Source of the DNA: Prosopocoilus inquinatus
Lineage: Eukaryota; Arthropoda; Insecta; Coleoptera; Lucanidae
Direction of reading: 5' to 3'
Assembly: GCA_036172665.1 (NCBI GenBank)
Contig: CM069872.1
Coordinates: 22,485,001 to 22,549,000, forward strand
Length of the DNA: 64,000 nucleotides
The notes under the pieces were generated by a model. That model was not told where the DNA came from. It saw only the letters and a list, made by a program, of their open reading frames with translations, and made no database searches. The position numbers and the translations under genes were made by a program. Within the stretch, counting starts at the first letter, position 1. The number at the start of each line of letters is the position of its first letter. Positions 58,277-64,000 of the stretch are shown here, piece by piece.

Positions 58277-58471
58277 TGTAGCGTGGGTTTCTTATTTTAT
58301 TTCCAAGAAAAATTAAATTCGAAGTTTATAAGAAAAGTTGGATGTATTTCACTATTTTAATTATAATATTAATTGAATTTGAAAACGATATTAATTAATG
58401 AGAAAAAAAAACAATATACATGAAACTGAGCTTCGTGAAGGGTGCGTCCGTTTATTTCAACCACACCGACA
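58277..58471 (-). repeat. Gypsy 5' LTR
   Basis: On the minus strand begins TGTCGGTGTGGTTGAAATAA and ends GCTACA, followed by the primer-binding site. Confidence 0.85.
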
Positions 58472-58590
58472 CCCAATTGTTTTTCGTGAATATCTATAGC
58501 AGTACTGAAATAAATTGTACGACTTCTTTTATCTTTTTTTCTTTCTAAAATCAAAGTAAAAGGAGGTAGGAATTCTCGCGTAGTCACCCT

Positions 58591-59491
58591 GTACGGTGCC
58601 CGAAAAAAGGAATGTCTTCCCCAAAAAATGCAAATGTTTGGGCTAAGCTGTCGAGACCCACATACAGAGAGGCAGCCAAGCATTGCGAGCAGGTAATCCC
58701 GCTTGCAAAATGTGTCTGAGAGATATTCGAAACGTTAGACTGCCAGCTTCCGTAAATATAATTATAAAACAAAGCGTTGTATTGTAACAATTTTATCGAA
58801 CCACATTTTTCGTTTTTAATTCCAAAATAAAAATATAAATACGCATGATGGCCATAATCAGAAACAGCTACAGTACAGGATTCCAGAGAAAAATTGTATT
58901 ATTGATTTTAAAAATTATCGATGATGTCACATCAACTTATTCTATTTAATATTGTGTATTCCTAATTTAAAATAATTTAACTCAATATTTCATTGGTCCT
59001 GGCAAAATAAAATTCATAAAACGAACTATGACACAATTCAAAAGAGTTTATATTTGAAATGAACACTGAACATTTACAATTTAAAAATAAAACGAATAAA
59101 TAAACAATAAACAATAAAATATTAAATGAATATTACTGTTTAAACACAAGTTAAAGGCCGAAATAAATCTTTGCAGAATTCTAATTCTCAAATATTGAAA
59201 TAATTTTTTTAATTAATAATTAATTACCATATGAGAATTTTTATAATTTTATTAAAAAAATAAAAATTTATTTTTATTGTTCATATATTGCATAGCAAAA
59301 AATGTATGACTTTACCAAACAAATAACATTTTGTTTATAATTATATTTACAGAATCTAGCAGTCGCACGTTTCGAATTTATCTCAGGCAGATTAAATACA
59401 TTTCGTAAGCAGGATTACCTGCTCGCAATGCTTGTCTTGGCTTGCTGTAAGTATTTTATAGAGGAGACATTCCTTTTTTCGGGTACTGTAC
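58591..59491. mobile_element. TIR element (~0.9 kb) with ~115-bp terminal repeats
   Basis: Left GTACGGTGCCCGAAAAAAGG; right, on the minus strand from 59491, GTACAGTACCCGAAAAAAGG. Similarity extends through AGCATTGCGAGCAGGTAATC over about 115 bp, with small gaps. The interior is AT-rich and non-coding. It abuts or overlaps the TACAGGGTG end at 58593. Superfamily unknown. Confidence 0.7.
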
Positions 59492-61399
59492 TTTCGAGTT
59501 GGAATTCGTGAACATTTTCCTATAAAAGATATTAAACATTCTTTATTCTAATTCACACATAAACGACGTATATAAAAATAAAAATTTAATTAAATTCTAT
59601 AATAAAGTTTGACTATATTAATTTATTAAAACTGTTCATCTCATCTTAAACAAGTTGTCTTCATCATTATTATTTTAAAATTCCCTCCCAAGGATCGTGA
59701 ATTATCGTGTGCTGGTGCCCGTTCAGGAATAAGAAAGAGCGCGCTCTGGGTAATATACTTTCTCTCTCATGTAAATTATTTTGCGTGTTTTGCTTTCCAT
59801 TTTAAACGCTCAAAGTGCATTGCAATGCAGTTTCTGAACGCGCCTCAGTAGCATCTCGGATCGTCATGAGCGACTGGCATTTCATCGAACGGCCAGCCTG
59901 CTGCGTCCACATTATTTACAGTAGATATTTGTAATTGTAAAAATATTGTAAACATGCTGATACTGCCGAAGATTATTTGTATGTGACAACAACATGCTAA
60001 AGAGTAACCAATGAAATGTTTGGAGCGCACCTACAGCCAAGGCCAACCAATAATAAAATTCGAAACATTTCCCCTTAAATGTCGTAGTGTTGGGGATTAA
60101 CAAGCAAGTAAAATACCAACCCGAGAGGGGTACCTTCGCAAGGATTCCTCTTAATAATCAGCGCTTCTCAACAACATGAAAAGTCGCTTTTGGGTATTAA
60201 AAGAAAAAATTAAATAGCCTTAACATTTACGTGACTACATTTTTGTAAATAGTTATTTCATGTAAAGCACTATTCAACTAACTTTCCGCTCCAAATTTTA
60301 ATTTAAAACGCAAAGTATTACTGCAGGTATTAACTTTGTTTCTTAATTAATTTCACTTTAAGCTCTTGTAACTTTTAGTTTTTAATATTTTACCAAAAGT
60401 TTTTTAAGAAAAAAGCTTTAATTTGAGCTGCTTCAGTTATGCTTTTAGTCTCCTCCGTACGTTACTCACTGGGTTATCCGGTCTCGGGCGCCTCAAGGAT
60501 ATAATCTCCTCAGTATTTCTTTATCTTACCTACCATCGTCATTTGGGCGTGGCTTACATTTGGTTGTTGGGTAGTTCGTCGTGACGCCAGGGTTCGATGT
60601 TGCAATGCAAAGAGGGTAATTTTTAGGAAATAGAAAATTTAATGATTATCACAAACTTATTTAACATTCTGCAATACGAAATTTAACAACAAACATTTGA
60701 TAAACGAAATATAACGATAATAAACAATTCAAACCCCTGAGGAAAACTATATCATGCACAACGAACGCGATTCGAAATAATTAACAAAATTTTCCCTTAT
60801 TTAGCTCATCGGCCAAAGTAAGACACATAAAATACATATTCGCTCGCAACGGACGCGATTGACAAAATTCTCCCTTTCTTAGGTCATCGGCCAAAGTAAG
60901 ACACTCAACGTCGTTGATGCTCATCGGCATCGGAGAACCTATCCTGCACACCGGAGGGTTTGCTTGTCCAACGTCCAAGCAGGATGAGTTCGCATCGGCA
61001 ACTCATGTCATCTGCTTTTACTTCGGTTTATATAGCAAACTTGAAACAGTTTTTGTTTCCAAGAATTGCGAATTTAAACAACCTGTCGTCCGTGCTCCGC
61101 ATGGAATTTCCGGTGCGTTTTCCATTATATTCGCCCGTGTACAATTTTGCCTAATTGATATTTCCCGAAATTAAATTTGTGGTCGTTTTTATATTCCCAG
61201 ACTAGGCAGTTTTCAATTTTAATGTAATTTTTCATTATATTATTTTTTTAATCACATATGCCTTGATAACGTGTTTGAGAATTCACAAAATAATTGCAGC
61301 AGTATTAGTTATAATATCTGTCAATTTGTGTTACCACGTACCAAAACGAACAAACTTGAATATCGAGTAGTTATAAAATTCCTAATAAAACAAGGAAAA
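59492..61399. other. No recognised gene; possible LTR-type sequence and a short direct repeat
   Basis: AT-rich to 60440. CATCGGCCAAAGTAAGACAC occurs twice, at about 60808-60827 and 60886-60905, 78 bp apart, giving a repeated motif in a short minus ORF (60978-60781). A TGGCGTCACGACG string on the minus strand near 60585 resembles a primer-binding site but no LTR pair was found. Confidence 0.3.
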
Positions 61400-63560
61400 A
61401 CTCAAAAACACAAAAATTATTCATGAAAAAGATTATTCGTGAAAAAATGTTGGCTGTATACGGGGATAATTGTCCTTCCTAGTCGACTATTAGCGAATGG
61501 TCAAAATTGTTTGAATTTGATCGAGAATCACTGGATGATGATTCCTATCCAGGTCGGCCGATTGATGTGATCACTTTCGATGTTGTTGAAAAAACCAAGA
61601 ATTTGGTACTGGAAGATGCAAGATTAAAGAAGCGACAATTAGCAGCTTCGTTGGGAGTTTCAGAAACCACGGTTTTCAGAATTCTACACGAATAACTTGG
61701 AATGACAAAAGTTAGTGCGAGATGGATTCCACGAATACTTTCGCCATTCAAAACGCCATTTCACCTGGGTCCATTATTTTGATCCTGAATCGAAACAACA
61801 ATCGATGCAGTGGCATATTAAGGGCTCTAGCCCTTCCAAGAAGTTTATAGTCACTCCTGCAGGAAAAATAATGCAACTGTTTTTTGGGATTGCCGAGGAA
61901 TTTTAATGATTGATTGTCTAAACCAGGTAACAGGAGAGTATTATGCAAGATCGCCTCAGAGACTCTATTAGAGTGAAAACGCGCGAAGAACTAAAGCAAA
62001 GTGTCCTATTGCGCCACGACAATGCACCACCCCACAAGTCAAGGGTTTCAAAAGTTGCCAGTGCTGAATGCGGCTTCGAAGAAATTAACCATCCGCCTTA
62101 TAGCCCAGATCTAGCCCCCTGTGACTATTTTCTGTTTCCAAATCTCAAAAAAAACTCTAATGGCCGTTTCACAAAGCTTTGTTAAAGCGTTGATTAACTA
62201 ATCAACCGTTAAGTTTAATCAGTGTTAAAAATTTGATGCTGTTTCACAAAACAAAAAACTGTTATGTTAATCTCTGATTAACTAATTGGAGTTTACGTTT
62301 GGCAACATCGAAAAATTGCCACTTTAACACCGCTTTAAAGTAATCTGTCCGGTATGGCATCGCCTGCAGTCAGGTAGTATGAGGTTAGAAACTCAAAATA
62401 AATAAATACATCTTAAATTCTTCGCATTAGTGCAGTTAATGATTTTTAAAAGTGAAAAAGGAAAAAAGAAAGGGAGGAAAGAAACTTTAGTGCAGTTTAA
62501 TTACTTGAACATATATGGCAAAGACACATTTTCTGTTGTGGTACAGTTCAGCGGGATTACCATCAGGTGAAATAATTTTAACATGGGGTACAATTTGTGG
62601 TGCCAATGACATGACAAAAGCGCAATGTTAACTTGCGAAGCTTCTATTCGGAATTTAATTAACTGGTTGCTTTGCCTTGCAATAAGATGAATGACACGAT
62701 GAATTCTACGTATCTATGGTTTCTGAAAGTATCAGGAATCAGCTGTTGAAATATTTCAGTGGATAATAACGTAAGTTTATCAGCAACTGATTTGTACCAT
62801 AAAATAAATTTATTTTTGCTTGTTGCCGGTTCTAGTGTGGGACCAAAGAGTTCCATAACACCTTTGGAAAAGCGAAACGTTAAATTCATTAAAAGGATTA
62901 TTTCTGTCTCTTATAAAATGAATCCTACCTTAATGAGGCATTTCTTTATCGTCAGAGAAGAAAGTGAGGTTGCAGACATTCTGAAATAATTTTGAATTGC
63001 CTGTTGAAAATAATTTCCGAAATAGTGTTGTAAAAATTAATCAATAAACCAAGTGAGTAAAAAGTACAGAAATGTCATTATTTTTCATATTTAAGGTACA
63101 TTACATTTTTAAATAAAATTATAATTATTTTTTTTAGATATATGTGTGGAATTTTATATCAAAAAAACTTCATAAAAACTATGGAAAATTTTCTCGTTAC
63201 TTTTTAATCGCTGGAATTCTATCGATTAATCTAACGCCTGATTAGACAGAAGTAAATGAAGCGTTATCTCTTAATGTGAAACACTTAACGGAGCATTAAG
63301 ACCTATTACAGAGCGAGCCGTTTAGTAATCATCGTTAATTTAATCATCGTTAAATGCAGTTGTTTTCCTATTTAATCATTCGTTACAGAGTTAATCGAAA
63401 CTTAAATATTTAACGAAGCTTTTTGAAACGGGCCATAAGAGTTTAATTTAGGGACGATGAAGAACTTATAGCGGCTGTTGAAAGGCATTTTACGCACAAA
63501 ACAAATGAATATTTTTATAATGGATTACAGATGATGTTGAAACGATGTAATTACTTGCAT
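61400..63560 (+). pseudogene. Mariner transposase, broken and split by a PIF-type element
   Basis: Recognisable mariner order: helix-turn-helix region (STISEWSKLF, DDSYPGRPIDV, KKRQLAASLGVSETTVFRIL), then WVHYFDPESKQQ where the preceding catalytic DE is lost (reads HFTWVHYF), SVFWD-like FWDCRG, LRHDNAPPHKS (second Asp) and YSPDLAPCDYFLFPNLKK (third Asp; D34D spacing fits mariner). Coding resumes at about 63443 with the C-terminal RDDEELIAAVERHF and TNEYFYNGLQMMLKRCNY. Multiple stops and frameshifts occur. The insertion at 62161-63435 is flanked by TAA. Mariner TIRs were not located. Confidence 0.82.
62161..63435. mobile_element. PIF/Harbinger-type TIR element in mariner (1,275 bp, TAA TSD)
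   Basis: Ends TGGCCGTTTCACAAAGCTTT and, on the minus strand, TGGCCCGTTTCAAAAAGCTT, followed by GTTAAA at both. TAA lies at 62158-62160 and 63436-63438. TAA targets and GGCC-type ends fit PIF/Harbinger. Terminal TAATCA/TGATTA-type motifs recur within 100 bp of each end. ORFs inside (62659-62989) show no transposase motif, so it is probably non-autonomous. Confidence 0.78.
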
Positions 63561-64000
63561 CCAAAAGCAAGGGGCCTATATATAAAAATAAATATTTGTT
63601 GTTCTTCTAATATTTTCTTTTCATGTCGTATACCACTTGAAAATTTATTGATTTTACTTTTACTTTTATTTTAATAATAATACACTGCTCCAAGAAATTA
63701 ACGCAGCACTCTGTAAAATAAGATTTCTCGTTTCCTTTATTTAAAATTTGAAACGGTTACGTTGATTTGAAACAATTTAATAACAACTGTTTAATGTGTT
63801 ATAAAATCGTCTTTTATAAGTAAAAAATAAACAATAAAAACCAATAAAATCAAAAGTCGAAAAATTTGAGAAACAAAGCTTTTGAATGAATGGCACCTCT
63901 TTTGGGTATTTTCACTTCTATTTGAAATAACAGACTGTTATCTTCGATACACACATAAAATAAGCGAAGTTTTATCATATTGTTCCAATACCTTCCAAAT
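63561..64000. other. AT-rich end of window
   Basis: No gene or repeat recognised. Confidence 0.3.

Larger units (their letters stand above)
53349..58471 (-). mobile_element. Gypsy (Ty3-like) retrotransposon, near full length
   Basis: LTRs of about 195 bp at 53349-53544 and 58277-58471, about 96% identical (seven substitutions and one A-run indel by eye), with TG..CA ends. The primer-binding site beside the 5' LTR starts TGGCGCCCAACCTCGTGG (minus strand, 58273 leftward). A purine tract AAAAGGAGACAGAG adjoins the 3' LTR. Gag, protease, RT, RNase H and integrase follow in order on the minus strand with no env. No 4-5-bp target duplication is visible (left flank AAACT, right flank CCCAA). Confidence 0.88.
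52796..58593. mobile_element. TIR element (TACAGGGTG ends) split by a gypsy element
   Basis: The left end TACAGGGTGATTACGCGAGA at 52796 is mirrored at the right: on the minus strand from 58593, TACAGGGTGACTACGCGAGA. The similarity continues through ATTCCTACC and a T-rich TTTGATTT segment, about 50-60 bp. Without the gypsy (53349-58471) the element would be about 670 bp and non-coding. An alternative right end at about 52975 (CACCCTATATA) would make a 180-bp MITE, leaving the 58593 copy as a separate one. Confidence 0.55.

Noticed and set aside
60570..60600. Possible primer-binding site of an LTR element
   Set aside because: No LTR pair or coding sequence nearby.
60781..60978. ORF with an internal peptide repeat
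   Set aside because: It comes from a 20-bp direct repeat; there are no codon-level signs of a gene.

Overview
This is a eukaryotic, AT-rich, intron-bearing window, almost certainly from an arthropod and most likely an insect. The evidence is the mix of mobile-element families: piggyBac, PIF/Harbinger, P/THAP, mariner, hAT ends, a Polinton/Maverick DNA polymerase, BEL/Pao and gypsy LTR retrotransposons with an envelope remnant, and R1-type and other LINEs. Introns are short (about 50-65 bp) with GT..AG borders. I see no bacterial operon, CRISPR array, rRNA or tRNA, and cannot name the species.

Layout. 1-6.5 kb: a THAP-domain gene fragment, a small MITE, a 1.7-kb terminal-inverted-repeat (TIR) element with 8-bp target duplications (element A, copy 1), and a broken BEL/Pao gag-protease. 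6.5-17.3 kb: a minus-strand gypsy element with an env remnant, split by a BEL/Pao element (8989-12291) and a piggyBac (12700-15120), then a dispersed repeat and a hAT end. 18.4-20.8 kb: LINE pieces. 21.7-23 kb: satellite arrays. 23.2-25.5 kb: a candidate micro-exon gene and unrecognised ORFs. 25.8-33.8 kb: scrambled Polinton pieces; the polymerase carries an apparently intact piggyBac (28819-31259). 34.2-35.0 kb: BEL integrase. 35.4-41.1 kb: a P-element transposase gene split by element A copy 2, which itself holds a 312-bp tandem array and a broken piggyBac. 41.7-49.3 kb: several PIF/Harbinger elements, one with its two genes interleaved on opposite strands. 49.3-52.8 kb: sparse. 52.8-59.5 kb: TIR elements and a nearly full-length gypsy with both LTRs. 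61.4-63.6 kb: a mariner split by a PIF-type element.

Nearly everything is selfish DNA in layers. Many insertions can be read to the base from TTAA, TAA, 5-bp, 8-bp or 12-bp duplications, and one part of the window often supplies the empty site for another. The only long intact gene is the 593-residue piggyBac transposase at 29034-30815. The most novel non-transposon candidate is the minus-strand micro-exon gene near 23.2-23.9 kb. No functional host pathway can be assembled from this window.
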